Positions 1 to 11,164 of a stretch of DNA of 64,000 bases are shown here, in pieces. Source of the DNA: Enterococcus sp. BWR-S5 (GTDB taxonomy: Bacteria > Bacillota > Bacilli > Lactobacillales > Enterococcaceae); NCBI RefSeq assembly GCF_016745255.1, contig NZ_JADOEQ010000017.1:1-64000 (forward strand), written 5' to 3'. The notes under the pieces are model-generated. The model made no database searches. It saw only the letters and a program-made list of their open reading frames with translations, and had not been told where the DNA came from. The position numbers and the translations under genes were made by a program. Positions within the stretch are counted from its first letter, which is position 1, and each line of letters starts with the position of its first letter.

Positions 1-51
1 TAGCCTTTATCTAGTATATCGAAAGGAGTTTTATCGCTAAAGCTACTTCTT

Positions 52-77
52 CCACGCGCAGTACGCGTGGTTTTTTT
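52..77 (+). terminator. Rho-independent terminator
   Basis: The arms CCACGCG and CGCGTGG enclose a 5-nt loop and are followed by seven T residues. It ends transcription of a plus-strand gene lying before the window. Confidence 0.85.
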
Positions 78-78
78 G

Positions 79-102
79 TTTCAATCACTTTAGTGATTGA
101 AA
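79..102. repeat. 11-bp perfect inverted repeat
   Basis: TTTCAATCACT and AGTGATTGAAA are separated by two bases, immediately after the terminator T-run. The role is unknown; it may be a remnant palindrome or a protein-binding site. Confidence 0.4.
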
Positions 103-128
103 CCGACTAAAGTCATTAACAAATAGGG

Positions 129-171
129 CAGAAGCTCAAACGCTTGGTGCGTAGAGCTTCTGTCCTTTTTT
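129..171 (+). terminator. Second rho-independent terminator
   Basis: The arms CAGAAGCTC (129-137) and GAGCTTCTG (154-162) are followed by a T-run at 165-171. It backs up the first terminator and abuts the stop codon of the convergent AraC gene, so it may also slow transcripts from the opposite side. Confidence 0.75.
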
Positions 172-1043
172 TATTTTCCTGAATGAGCACGCCGATAATT
201 TAGAGGAGAAATGGCGTATTTTTTTTTGAAGCATAAAGAGAAATAGGCAGAGTTGTTAAATCCACATTTTATGGAAATATCTGTCATAGATAGATTGGTT
301 TTAATCAAATAGCTGGCTGCCTTATCCAATCGGTAATTGGATAAATATTCCAACGGTGTACATTGAAAAACCTGTTTCATCGAACGAACAAGATAGTTTT
401 CATGGAAATGAAAATGCTTGGATAAGCTTGAATTTGTGATTTCAATTGCATAATTTTGCTTAATGTACAGCTCGATGTTTTCGGCTAAATCAATCACATT
501 TGTCTTGGAATAGCTTTGTTCCTCCAACGATTTCAGCAGTTGGGAAAACCGTTTTTGATTATCCCAGAAGACAATTGATTTTTTTTCGCCCACTGTACCT
601 AGCAACAAGCGGTCAAGCAAGGCGTAAATAAACTTCGAATCAGACAGTTTTTGGTATTTTTTTAGATGAAGCGTGTAATCCTCATTATGATAATGCAGCT
701 CAGGCATGATGACATCTGAGTTCAGCTGGATCGGCTGATTAAGGGCTTCCCAATGACCATCATAATGAAAGTGAAGCCAATAGAAATCGGTGTTCTCTGT
801 ACAGGGCTTTGTTGAAAAGTGGTGAAGAAAAGGAGAGAGCACCAACATTTCTCCTTTCTTGATTTCATAATCTGTAGTTTCCTCCGTGATGTACAGTGTC
901 CCTTTCAATACAAATAATAAATCGAAATAGGGAAGATTATTTCTGTTGGGATGCTGTTGTCCGGCAGAGTAGGAGGTAAAATTTCCTTCGATAAATGTTG
1001 GAAAGGGTGGAATGATCATAGAAAGAATCGGTACGGTAGTCAT
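171..1043 (-). CDS. AraC-family transcriptional regulator
   Basis: The 290-residue protein has an N-terminal cupin-like sugar-sensing half and a C-terminal pair of helix-turn-helix motifs at about residues 185-285. The typical AraC signature is visible: LSKHFHFHENYLVRSMKQ for the first helix pair and ISIKCGFNNSAYFSLCFKK for the second. The start has an AGGAGG-type site just upstream on the minus strand. It is divergent from the GH51 arabinofuranosidase and sugar ABC genes, so it very probably activates them in response to arabinose or arabino-oligosaccharides. The ligand is inferred from the neighbours only. Confidence 0.9.
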   Translation of the reverse strand: MTTVPILSMIIPPFPTFIEGNFTSYSAGQQHPNRNNLPYFDLLFVLKGTLYITEETTDYEIKKGEMLVLSPFLHHFSTKPCTENTDFYWLHFHYDGHWEALNQPIQLNSDVIMPELHYHNEDYTLHLKKYQKLSDSKFIYALLDRLLLGTVGEKKSIVFWDNQKRFSQLLKSLEEQSYSKTNVIDLAENIELYIKQNYAIEITNSSLSKHFHFHENYLVRSMKQVFQCTPLEYLSNYRLDKAASYLIKTNLSMTDISIKCGFNNSAYFSLCFKKKYAISPLNYRRAHSGK

Positions 1044-1099
1044 TTTTCTCCTCCTTTAGTGTGGAATATTATAAATTGTAGTTTGATTTTTATAAAACA

Positions 1100-1122
1100 T
1101 TAAAGCGATTACATATTATAAT
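1100..1122 (+). promoter_or_regulatory. cre box overlapping the arabinofuranosidase promoter
   Basis: TTAAAGCGATTACA (1100-1113) matches the CcpA cre consensus TGWAANCGNTNWCA at 13 of 14 positions. It lies just upstream of a perfect TATAAT at 1117-1122. No good -35 is visible, as expected for a promoter driven by an AraC-type activator. Glucose repression through CcpA is inferred. Confidence 0.7.
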
Positions 1123-1130
1123 ATACTTAA

Positions 1131-2678
<1,548 letters not shown>

Positions 2679-2708
2679 TAAAAGAGTATGGGAAAGGTGA
2701 TGGATATT

Positions 2709-3965
2709 ATGTGGAAAAAGGTAACAGTAGGGTTGTTGACGGTTGTAGCAGGTTTGGCGCTTTTTGCAGGTTGTGGCTCTAATGGAGATTCAGGCTCTAA
2801 ATCTGATAATGGCAAGGTGAAAATCAAGTTTTCAGCTTGGGATAAGTTTCCTGACAATATTATTGAAGAATTCAATAAGGAATATCCTGATATTGAAATT
2901 GAACTTGTACAAATACCGGATTCGGATTATTCTCAAAAAATTAATCAAATGCTCGTTGGCGGAACGGCTCCAGACGTTATTTTGTCTTTTGAAACCGATT
3001 TACCCAAGTTTGCCGATTCCGGTTCAATCCTATCCTTAGAGGACTATTTAGCAGATACGGACAAGATAGACACGGATGATTTTATTCCGGCAGTTCAGGC
3101 GTTGAATGAAGAAACAGGCGGCAACTACGGTCTGCCATGGGCGTATGCTTCTGAGATATTATTCTATAACAAAGATATGTTTGATGCGGCCGGCGTAGAC
3201 TATCCAACGAAGGATTGGACATGGGCTGATTTTGAAAAAGCGGCTCAAAAGCTGACAGTTGTTGAGAACGGTAAGACAACACAATGGGGTGCTGATGCAC
3301 TGACTTTCCGAGGATTGTGGTGGTCACTTGCCGGACAAGGTGGAGATGCTGTTGTGAAAAACGGACAGCTGGATTTAGGCGACGGTTTGAAGAGTGCCCT
3401 GGAATACCAAAATAAATTGACCAATGAATTGAAGGTTAGTCCGGAGCCTTCTGCCGGAGATTCAGTTGCTGACTTGTTCTCTTCCGGTCAGGCTGCAATG
3501 ACACGGACAGGCAGCTGGCAAATATTAAACTATCGAGACGCAGAATTTAATTGGGATATCGAAACCTTGCCTAAAGGAGAACGTGCGTATAATTCCTTGC
3601 ATACAGGCTTCTATACGATAAACGCAGCAAGTAAGCACCCTGATGAAGCGTGGAAATTCATTGAGTTTATGATGAGTGAAAAGGGACAGACTCTTAACTC
3701 TGAATGGGGTTCAAATCCATCTGCACTAAAATCTATCGCAGAGCAGGGCGCCTATAAAAAAGAAGGAAAGAATGGTCCAACAAATTGGGAAGTCATTGAG
3801 CGTGCCGGTGAAGAAGGCGAATTTGGCTACGTTCTGATAAATGCGGCATCAACGACAAACTTAGTCAATCAGTTCGATGCATATCTTCTGGGAACAATGG
3901 ACATGGATGATATTTTTGATAAATATATTCCAAATGCCAATCAGGAAATAAAAGACAACCAATAA
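2709..3965 (+). CDS. Sugar ABC transporter substrate-binding lipoprotein
   Basis: The protein has about 418 residues. A lipoprotein signal with lipobox LFAGC is followed by a Ser/Gly/Asn linker and a cluster-B (MalE-like) binding fold with motifs such as GGTAPDVI and GLPWAYASEILFYNKDMF. It captures oligosaccharides at the outer face of the membrane. The ATG at 2709 is preferred because AAAGGTG sits 9 nt upstream; in-frame ATGs at 2688 and 2700 would add a few residues before the lysines of the signal peptide. It lies between GH51 and two permease genes, so arabino-oligosaccharides are the likely ligand. Confidence 0.9.
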   Translation: MWKKVTVGLLTVVAGLALFAGCGSNGDSGSKSDNGKVKIKFSAWDKFPDNIIEEFNKEYPDIEIELVQIPDSDYSQKINQMLVGGTAPDVILSFETDLPKFADSGSILSLEDYLADTDKIDTDDFIPAVQALNEETGGNYGLPWAYASEILFYNKDMFDAAGVDYPTKDWTWADFEKAAQKLTVVENGKTTQWGADALTFRGLWWSLAGQGGDAVVKNGQLDLGDGLKSALEYQNKLTNELKVSPEPSAGDSVADLFSSGQAAMTRTGSWQILNYRDAEFNWDIETLPKGERAYNSLHTGFYTINAASKHPDEAWKFIEFMMSEKGQTLNSEWGSNPSALKSIAEQGAYKKEGKNGPTNWEVIERAGEEGEFGYVLINAASTTNLVNQFDAYLLGTMDMDDIFDKYIPNANQEIKDNQ

Positions 3966-4249
3966 GAGTAGCTGCATGTAAGAGCAAGATTTATTGGAGC
4001 AGTAAGCAGAAATTAGTAGAAAGATTAGCAATTTTCTATAGTCAAAATAAGCTGTGCAGAGGCATAAGCGGATAATCCTTTTGCTTCTGCATCATCTTAC
4101 TTGAATTTTTTCGTAAAACAATTTGAGTGCTACTGTTTCTTAGCAGGAAGAGGAGATGCCGCCTTCCTTTATACATTGAGCATTATAATAGGCGACAAAA
4201 AATGAGTCGCTGTCTTGATCCTTTCAAAAAAAAGAAAAGAGAGGTTGCT
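3966..4249 (+). other. Intercistronic region with a hairpin
   Basis: This 284-base gap separates the binding-protein gene from the first permease. It contains one imperfect stem-loop, GCAGAGGC (4056-4063) with GCTTCTGC (4083-4090), without a proper T-run behind it. Such structures often protect the abundant upstream binding-protein mRNA and reduce read-through to the permeases. This role is inferred. Confidence 0.35.
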
Positions 4250-5167
4250 ATGAAAAAGATATCGAATGGAAAAAAAGCAAAAAAGAGGCAGAGTCTTAAG
4301 GATACGTTAACAGCCTACGGCTTTTTATCCCCTTGGGTTATTGGGTTCATTTTCTTTACCGGTGGACCGATTTTACTTTCATTTTTATTGAGCTTGACGA
4401 AGTGGAATTTGCTGGGGCAACCTAAATTTGTCGGGTTCGAAAACTATCAACAGCTATTCAGTGGAAGCTCTGATTTTCTTAATACATTGAAGATTACCTT
4501 TCTCTTTACGTTGCTAAATGTATTTGTAACGGTCAGTGCCTCATTGTTTTTAGCCGTATTATTAAACTTCAAAGTTCGCTTTATAGGTATTTTTCAATTT
4601 TTCTACTTTGTTCCGGCAGTCATGCCTTCGGTTGTGATGACCAGCTGCTTTATTCTGATGTTTAATAATCAATTAGGGGTAGTGAATTATTTTCTGTCAA
4701 CAGTAGGAATTACAGGACCCAACTGGTTGGGGGATGCCAATCTAGTGTGGGTAGTTGTCGGAATAGCAAGTGTGTTTACTTTCTCTACAGGTCAGATGAT
4801 GCTGATTTTTAACTCTAGCTTGAAAGAAGTACCGATTGAATTATATGAGGCCGCTCACCTGGATGGAGCCAATGCGTGGCAACGATTTAAAAATGTTACC
4901 TTGCCTTCTATTTCGCCAATCCTACTATTTAATACAGTTGTGGCGACAGTCAATTCCTTTAATGGTGCGTTCACATTGCTGTTCCCATTGACTGGTGGTG
5001 GTCCCGGCAATGCAACAAAAGTATTGAGTCTGTTGATTTATGAAAAGGCATTTAAGCAGTTTGATATGGGGACCGCATCAACACTAGCCTTTATTATGTT
5101 TATCATTGTTGCGGTAATATCGATTCTCCAATTTAAACTGTCAGATGACAAAGTAAACTATGGATAA
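4250..5167 (+). CDS. Sugar ABC transporter permease, MalF/AraP type
   Basis: The integral membrane protein of about 305 residues has six predicted helices. The EAA loop that docks the ATPase reads EAAHLDGANAWQRFKNVTLP. The start at 4250 follows AAGAGAGG; the frame is open further upstream, but that extension (from 4127) is Arg/Cys-rich and has no ribosome site. It pairs with the following permease and the preceding binding protein to make a CUT1-type importer. No ATPase gene is present, so a shared MsmK/MalK-type ATPase elsewhere is presumably used. Confidence 0.92.
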   Translation: MKKISNGKKAKKRQSLKDTLTAYGFLSPWVIGFIFFTGGPILLSFLLSLTKWNLLGQPKFVGFENYQQLFSGSSDFLNTLKITFLFTLLNVFVTVSASLFLAVLLNFKVRFIGIFQFFYFVPAVMPSVVMTSCFILMFNNQLGVVNYFLSTVGITGPNWLGDANLVWVVVGIASVFTFSTGQMMLIFNSSLKEVPIELYEAAHLDGANAWQRFKNVTLPSISPILLFNTVVATVNSFNGAFTLLFPLTGGGPGNATKVLSLLIYEKAFKQFDMGTASTLAFIMFIIVAVISILQFKLSDDKVNYG

Positions 5168-5172
5168 GGACG

Positions 5173-6027
5173 GTGAAAAAGAGCATGAATTATGATTCAA
5201 AAGCAGTGAAGTTGATACAATATGGCGTGTTGATCTTTTTCGCCATCCTGATGTTTTTCCCTATCTTTTGGATATTCTCTAACTCGTTAAAAACATTAAA
5301 CGGTATTAGTGAGTTTCCTCCTCAGATATTCCCTTCAGAGCCTCAGTGGCAGAACTACATTGACGTAATCAAGAAGAGTAATGCACTGGAATATCTAAAG
5401 AACAGCTTGATTCTAATTGTTGGTAATACAATCGGAACATTGGTGTCCAGCTCGATTGTGGCCTATCCATTAGCTCGTATGGAGTTCAAGGGAAAAGGCG
5501 TTATCTTTGGAATGATTCTTGCAACGATGATGGTACCAACTGTTACACTGGTTATCCCGCAATTTCTATTGTTTAGAACCTTTGGCTGGTTAGATAGCTT
5601 CTTACCAATGATGGTACCAAGCTTCTTCGCCTATCCGTACAATGTGTTTCTGTTCCGTCAGTTCTTTAAAACGATTCCTAAAAGTATTGACGAATCAGCA
5701 ATGCTGGATGGCTGCTCAAGAATGCAGGTGTTCACAAAGGTAATTGCCCCCTTGGCGAAGCCAATCTTTATTACTGTGGGTGTTTTGTCTACTATCTTTT
5801 GGTGGAATGAACTGTTTCAACCACTGATTTTCATTGACTCTGAGAACCTAAAGCCCTTAACCTTAGGGGCGTTGAATGCCTTCAAGATTGAGGGTGGTCA
5901 AAACCAAACTGCTTGGAACATGCAAATGGCCTTTGCCATGATTATGGCAATTCCGCCAATGATTCTCTATATGTTTGCGTCTAAGCATCTGGTAGCAGGA
6001 ATAAAAACTTCAGGAATGAAGGATTAA
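5173..6027 (+). CDS. Sugar ABC transporter permease, MalG/AraQ type
   Basis: This is the second membrane subunit, 284 residues with six predicted helices and the EAA-type loop DESAMLDGCSRMQVFTKVIAP. It begins 5 bases after the first permease. A GTG at 5173 is used here; an ATG at 5185 is an alternative, because the AAGGAC motif sits very close to the GTG. The transported compound is inferred to be an arabinose-containing oligosaccharide. Confidence 0.9.
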   Translation: MKKSMNYDSKAVKLIQYGVLIFFAILMFFPIFWIFSNSLKTLNGISEFPPQIFPSEPQWQNYIDVIKKSNALEYLKNSLILIVGNTIGTLVSSSIVAYPLARMEFKGKGVIFGMILATMMVPTVTLVIPQFLLFRTFGWLDSFLPMMVPSFFAYPYNVFLFRQFFKTIPKSIDESAMLDGCSRMQVFTKVIAPLAKPIFITVGVLSTIFWWNELFQPLIFIDSENLKPLTLGALNAFKIEGGQNQTAWNMQMAFAMIMAIPPMILYMFASKHLVAGIKTSGMKD

Positions 6028-6139
6028 TCTCTATGAAGATGATAGAAAAACGAAAAGCAATTACGATTAATAAATAAGAAGAAAGTGTTTATCAGCCTGA
6101 TTTAAAAAAGGGAATTAAATAAACAGCAATCAAAGGACT

Positions 6140-6177
6140 ACCCTCGATCATCAGTATACTGGTCGAGGGTGTTTTTT
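6140..6177 (+). terminator. Terminator of the arabinose operon
   Basis: The arms ACCCTCGA and TCGAGGGT are followed by GTTTTTTATTTT. It closes the GH51-ABC transcript; 110 bases of featureless sequence precede it. Confidence 0.85.
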
Positions 6178-6337
6178 ATTTTATTTGGTGATTAATGTCT
6201 TTCTTTATGTTAGTATTATTTGTGTTGTGAGGTTATTTAACGGTTGTTTTAAATACAACTATTCTAGCTATTTCATAACAGTTTTTTAAGATTGTTCTTA
6301 TTAAAACGTATTCATTATTAAGTTTGAAGCTAGAGTG

Positions 6338-6400
6338 TTGACATTAACAGCTATATGCGTTAATATCGAACAGCATTAGTTACTAATAGTGTTAGTAACT
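6338..6400 (+). promoter_or_regulatory. Promoter and MarR operator of exporter module 1
   Basis: TTGACA (6338-6343), a 17-bp spacer and TAATAT (6361-6366) form a strong promoter. Just past the expected start point is a perfect inverted repeat, AGTTACTAA (6378-6386) and TTAGTAACT (6392-6400). This is the expected place for autorepression by the MarR protein encoded next. Confidence 0.75.
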
Positions 6401-6441
6401 TGTGGTGGAAAGAAATTATTTTTGAAAGAAGGGAGAGCATT

Positions 6442-6888
6442 ATGACATTTGCAGAAGATGCAGAGCAGGAGTTGCTTCGCTTGATGCTTCAGAATCGTAA
6501 TGGTGCATTCAGCAAGATTGAGAAGAGCAACAAAGGCGAAAACATCGTGATTAAGTTTCTTGCTCGGCAAGGTGAGCCAACCAGTCCTAAATGTTTAGCT
6601 GAATCATTGAATTTGTCCAGTGCCCGTATCGCTGTCGTATTAGGTGGTTTGGAGAAAAAAGGATTGATTATTCGTGATATGGACCCGGAGGATCGCCGTC
6701 GTATCAATGTCACGCTGACAGAAAACGGCATAAAGATGGCCCATGAAGAAAGAAAAGAGATGCGTGATAAGATTATCCAAATTTTTGAAATGATGGGAGA
6801 AGCGGATACAAGAAAGTTCATCGAAATGACTGCAAAATTTGTAGAATGCTCCCAAAAATTATCCCTGAAAGAGGAAGGTGACCAATAG
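6442..6888 (+). CDS. MarR-family repressor of ABC exporter module 1
   Basis: The 148-residue protein has a winged helix: recognition region PKCLAESLNLSSARIAVVLGGLEKKGLI, then the wing DPEDRRRINVTLTENG. The start follows GAAGGGAGAG. The stop overlaps the GTG of the exporter gene by one base, so the two are translationally coupled. It probably binds the inverted repeat upstream and derepresses the exporter when a toxic ligand is present. The ligand is unknown. Confidence 0.9.
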   Translation: MTFAEDAEQELLRLMLQNRNGAFSKIEKSNKGENIVIKFLARQGEPTSPKCLAESLNLSSARIAVVLGGLEKKGLIIRDMDPEDRRRINVTLTENGIKMAHEERKEMRDKIIQIFEMMGEADTRKFIEMTAKFVECSQKLSLKEEGDQ

Positions 6889-9269
6889 TGAAGATTTTTA
6901 AATATCTTGGCAAATACTGGTATGCCGTCATCGCCGTTGTTGCGCTTTTAGTTGTGCAGGCATATAGTGATTTGAGCTTACCAAGCCTGACATCGGATAT
7001 TGTCGATGTTGGTATTCAACAAGGAGGGCTTGAATACTCTACTCCTGAGAAAATCAGGAAAACAACGCTTCAAGGGATTGAAATGTTCATGACCGATGAG
7101 GAGAAGCAAACGATTGAAGATAACTACAAGCTGACAACTGAGAAAGTTGACGGCGAAGAGGTTGAGGTATATAAGCTGAAGCTTCAAAGTGGTATGACGG
7201 AAGAAAAATTAGCTGATATTTTCAATTTGCCAATGATGATGTTGGCCTCTTCACAGGCAAAGGATGCTTCCGGTGCCGGTGAAGCGAAAGCCGTTCTTGA
7301 TGCGTATTCAGCGATTGCAGAAGATGGTGCAAAGGCCAAGCAGCTTGGCGAAGAAGCCGCTGCTTTAGGAGAACAGGCGAAAGCAGCTGGCGAGGCTGCC
7401 GCAGCTGCAACGGATATGCAGACTGCTGCGACAAAGGGTGCTGAAGCACAAACTCTGGCAGCAGAAGCACAGGAAAAAGGTGCTGAAGCACAAAAACTTG
7501 CTGACTCAATAACTGCTGCAACAGACGAAATTCCTGCGAAGGTAGATGCAGCGCGCAAGGCGACCGAGGATAGCTTGGGCGACCTTGGGGCGGATTCAAT
7601 GAAAACTGTAGGAATTCAGCTGACTCTGGCAGAGTACAAAGCCTTGGATATGGATGTTCAGCAAATTCAAACAGACTATATGATTAAAACTGGTTCAAAA
7701 ATGATTACACTAACGCTGATTTCAGCTGTAGCAGCCATTATTGTAGGGCTAATTGCTTCACTTGTAGCAGCTGCTGTCGGACGAAATCTGCGTGTCGGTC
7801 AATATGAACGAACACTGCAATTTTCCAATACAGAGATGGAGAAATTCTCTCCGGCATCTCTGATTACGCGTAATACAAATGATATCCAACAAATGCAGAT
7901 GGGGATTGTTATGATTATGCGAATGGTCCTTTATGCACCGATTCTTGGTATTGGCGGTATTTATGAAGTGTATAGAACCGGAACAGGGATGGGCTGGATT
8001 GTTGGTGTCGCTGTAGTGGCTGTGCTGGTTCTGGTAATGACTCTATTACTGTTTACTATGCCTAAGTTCAAAGCATTACAGAATTTAGTGGATAGAGTCA
8101 ATTTGGTTTCCCGTGAAATTATTACAGGATTGCCTGTCATTCGTGCGTTCTCTCGTGAAAAATTTGAAGAAGAACGATTTGATGTTGCCAATACAGATTT
8201 GATGAAAACACAATTGTTTGTTAACCGTTCGATGTCTATCATGATGCCAATCATGATGTTGTTGATGAATGGTATCTCCGTTCTGATCGTCTGGGTCGGC
8301 GGACACAATATGGATGCCGGTCAATTACAGGTCGGAGATATGATGGCGTTTATTACCTATACAATGCAGATTGTTATGGCGTTTATGATGCTGTCAATGG
8401 TTTCAATCATTTTACCTCGTGCGAATGTTGCTGCAGGTCGTGTAGAAGAGGTTCTTGAAACTGAACCAACAATTAAAGATCCGGAACAACCAAAAGACAA
8501 CCATGACTTCAAAGGTCAAGTGAAGTTTGAAGGTGTGCAGTTCCGTTATGGGGATGCCGATGAGGATGTACTTCATCACATCAACTTTACAGCTGAGCCT
8601 GGAAAAACAACTGCCTTAATTGGTTCAACCGGTTCAGGGAAGTCTACGATTGTAAATCTGATTCCACGCCTCTTTGATGTAACGGGTGGACGAATCACGA
8701 TTGATGGTGTGGATATTCGTGAAATGAGCCAGCATAAGCTGCATGAAATTATGGGCTTTGTGCCGCAAAAAGGGATTTTGTTCTCAGGGGATATTGCTTC
8801 AAACATCAAGTTTGGTGATGCAGATATTTCAGATGAGCAAATGAAGAAAGCCGCTGAGATTGCTCAGGCAGAAGAATTTATTGATTCAAACGAAAAAGGC
8901 TACGAACGTGAAATTTCTCAAGGCGGAACGAATGTCTCCGGTGGCCAGAAACAGCGTTTATCAATTGCCCGAGCGTTAGCTAAGAATCCTAAGATATTAA
9001 TTTTTGATGATTCTTTCTCTGCTCTGGATAACAAAACAGATGTGGCACTGAGAAAAGCGCTATCTGAGAATATTAGAGAAGCGACACAAATCATTGTTGC
9101 ACAAAAGATATCTACAATCATTCATGCGGACAATATCATCGTTTTGGATGAAGGACGTATTGTTGCTCAGGGAACACATGAAGATTTGATGCAGTCGTCA
9201 AAAGTTTATCAGGAAATTGCCCAGTCACAATTAAGTAATGCTGAACTAGGCATAGAAGAAGCTGAGTAA
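6888..9269 (+). CDS. Heterodimeric ABC exporter, subunit with degenerate site
   Basis: The 793-residue half-transporter is much longer than the usual 580. Between the first and second transmembrane helices lies an insertion at about residues 45-265 containing an Ala/Glu/Lys-rich coiled-coil stretch (about 125-225), predicted to be outside the cell. The ATPase domain has Walker A GSTGSGKST, signature NVSGGQKQR and a Walker B ending in DD rather than DE. The switch histidine is replaced (VAQKIS instead of AHRLS). This is typical of the catalytically degenerate partner in LmrCD/BmrCD/Efr-type multidrug exporters. The partner gene follows after 15 bases. Confidence 0.9.
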   Translation: MKIFKYLGKYWYAVIAVVALLVVQAYSDLSLPSLTSDIVDVGIQQGGLEYSTPEKIRKTTLQGIEMFMTDEEKQTIEDNYKLTTEKVDGEEVEVYKLKLQSGMTEEKLADIFNLPMMMLASSQAKDASGAGEAKAVLDAYSAIAEDGAKAKQLGEEAAALGEQAKAAGEAAAAATDMQTAATKGAEAQTLAAEAQEKGAEAQKLADSITAATDEIPAKVDAARKATEDSLGDLGADSMKTVGIQLTLAEYKALDMDVQQIQTDYMIKTGSKMITLTLISAVAAIIVGLIASLVAAAVGRNLRVGQYERTLQFSNTEMEKFSPASLITRNTNDIQQMQMGIVMIMRMVLYAPILGIGGIYEVYRTGTGMGWIVGVAVVAVLVLVMTLLLFTMPKFKALQNLVDRVNLVSREIITGLPVIRAFSREKFEEERFDVANTDLMKTQLFVNRSMSIMMPIMMLLMNGISVLIVWVGGHNMDAGQLQVGDMMAFITYTMQIVMAFMMLSMVSIILPRANVAAGRVEEVLETEPTIKDPEQPKDNHDFKGQVKFEGVQFRYGDADEDVLHHINFTAEPGKTTALIGSTGSGKSTIVNLIPRLFDVTGGRITIDGVDIREMSQHKLHEIMGFVPQKGILFSGDIASNIKFGDADISDEQMKKAAEIAQAEEFIDSNEKGYEREISQGGTNVSGGQKQRLSIARALAKNPKILIFDDSFSALDNKTDVALRKALSENIREATQIIVAQKISTIIHADNIIVLDEGRIVAQGTHEDLMQSSKVYQEIAQSQLSNAELGIEEAE

Positions 9270-9284
9270 GGAGGAGCAAAAAGA

Positions 9285-11123
9285 ATGGCAGAAGAAAATA
9301 AAAAACGCCCACGCGGCGGCGGTCCTGGACAAATTGCTCCAGTAGAAAAAGCCAAAGATTTCAGAGGAACAATCAAAAAATTGGTTTCCTATATTGGTGA
9401 GTATAAAATACCAGTTTTCTTTGTAATGATCTTTGCTGCTGCCTCAACCGTGTTCAATATTTGGGGTCCTAAAATCTTATCATCTGCAATCACAGAATTG
9501 TTTGACGGTTTGATTAAGAAATATCAGGGAACCGGTGGTATTGACTTTGAAAAGATTGGCGGCATCCTTCTTTTCATGTTGGGTCTATATCTGGTAGCAT
9601 CATTATTTGGTATCATGCAAGGTTGGATTATGTCCACAATTTCTCAAAAAATTACGTATCGTATGCGTAAAGAGATTTCAGAAAAAATTGATCGTATGCC
9701 GATGAATTATTTTGAAAGTCGGACAACTGGGGAAGTATTATCTCGTATCACGAATGACGTGGATACTTTGGGACAATCGCTGAACCAATCAATCACACAG
9801 CTAATTACCTCAGTATTTACGATTGTCGGAGTTATTGTTATGATGCTGTCAATCTCTGTGAAGATGACAGGTGTGGCGGTTCTAATTGTACCGATTTCAT
9901 TTGTCTTAATCATGATTGTTGTGAAAAATTCTCAAAAATACTTCAAGACGCAACAGGAATATCTTGGGGTTATTAATGGGAAGGTAGAAGAAACAATTGG
10001 TGGCTACAACATCGTTCGTTTGTTCAATGATGAAGAAAACTCGTTGAACGAATTTAAGGAACAAAATGATGTCTTGTTCAAATCAGCTTGGAAATCTCAA
10101 TTTCTTTCAGGTTTGATGCAGCCGATTATGAACTTTGTCGGAAACCTTGGTTATGTAGCAGTAGCAATTGTCGGTGGGATTATGGCTTATAACGGTTCCA
10201 TTACCGTTGGGGATATTCAAGCGTTCATCCAATATGTGCGTAACCTGACACAGCCGATTGCGCAATTGGCTCAAGTATCTAATATGCTTCAATCTATGGC
10301 AGCAGCTGCTGAACGTGTCTTTGAATTCCTGGAAGAAGAGGAAGAAGACCAAACGGTAGAAAATCCTGTGAAGATTGATAAAGCACAAGGAATGGTTGAT
10401 TTTGACCATGTGCATTTCGGTTACACACCGGATAAAATCGTCATCAATGACTTCAGTACACATGTTGATCCGGGACAAACAGTTGCAATTGTCGGACCTA
10501 CAGGTGCCGGAAAAACAACTATGGTGAAATTACTGATGCGCTTCTATGATGTCAATTCCGGAGCAATCAAAATCGATGGTTATAATATCAAAGACTTCAA
10601 TCGTGCGGATCTTCGTAAAAACATCGGAATGGTGCTACAGGATACTTGGCTGTTCAAAGGAACAATCATGGAGAATCTTCGCTATGGTCGCTTAGATGCC
10701 ACCGATGAAGAGGTCTATGCTGCAGCGAAAGCAGCCCATGTTCATCACTTTATACAAACGCTGCCTGGCGGCTACAACATGGAATTGAATGAAGAATCTT
10801 CCAATATCTCACAAGGTCAAAAACAATTATTGACGATTGCTCGTGCGATTTTGGCAGATAAACCAATTTTGATTCTGGATGAAGCGACCTCATCTGTTGA
10901 TACACGGACAGAAGGGTTGATTCAGGAAGCGATGAACAATCTGATGGCCGGACGAACATCCTTTGTTATTGCCCATCGTCTGTCAACAATTAAAGATGCA
11001 GATAAGATTCTTTATATGCAAGGTGGAGATATTAAAGAACAGGGAACACATGAAGAATTGCTGGAGCAAGGCGGCTTCTATGCGTCATTGTATAACTCCC
11101 AATTTGAAGAGCTGACAGAGTAG
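9285..11123 (+). CDS. Heterodimeric ABC exporter, catalytic subunit
   Basis: The 612-residue half-transporter has an N-terminal cytosolic tail, six transmembrane helices and an ATPase domain. Walker A GPTGAGKTT, Walker B ILILDEATSS and switch AHRLS are canonical, but the signature is altered to NISQGQKQ. The altered signature here and the degenerate Walker B/H-loop in the partner together leave one functional ATP site, the known arrangement for heterodimeric exporters. The start follows AAGGAGGAG. Substrates are likely drugs or peptides and cannot be read from sequence. Confidence 0.92.
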   Translation: MAEENKKRPRGGGPGQIAPVEKAKDFRGTIKKLVSYIGEYKIPVFFVMIFAAASTVFNIWGPKILSSAITELFDGLIKKYQGTGGIDFEKIGGILLFMLGLYLVASLFGIMQGWIMSTISQKITYRMRKEISEKIDRMPMNYFESRTTGEVLSRITNDVDTLGQSLNQSITQLITSVFTIVGVIVMMLSISVKMTGVAVLIVPISFVLIMIVVKNSQKYFKTQQEYLGVINGKVEETIGGYNIVRLFNDEENSLNEFKEQNDVLFKSAWKSQFLSGLMQPIMNFVGNLGYVAVAIVGGIMAYNGSITVGDIQAFIQYVRNLTQPIAQLAQVSNMLQSMAAAAERVFEFLEEEEEDQTVENPVKIDKAQGMVDFDHVHFGYTPDKIVINDFSTHVDPGQTVAIVGPTGAGKTTMVKLLMRFYDVNSGAIKIDGYNIKDFNRADLRKNIGMVLQDTWLFKGTIMENLRYGRLDATDEEVYAAAKAAHVHHFIQTLPGGYNMELNEESSNISQGQKQLLTIARAILADKPILILDEATSSVDTRTEGLIQEAMNNLMAGRTSFVIAHRLSTIKDADKILYMQGGDIKEQGTHEELLEQGGFYASLYNSQFEELTE

Positions 11124-11164
11124 AATAACTAGATTGATTTCTGTTATCTCAAATAAAAGAAATT

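Noticed and set aside
7184-7599. Two antisense open frames of about 125 codons on the minus strand
   Set aside because: They mirror the Ala-rich coding sequence of the exporter, lack ribosome sites and encode low-complexity Ser/Ala or Pro/Gln text.
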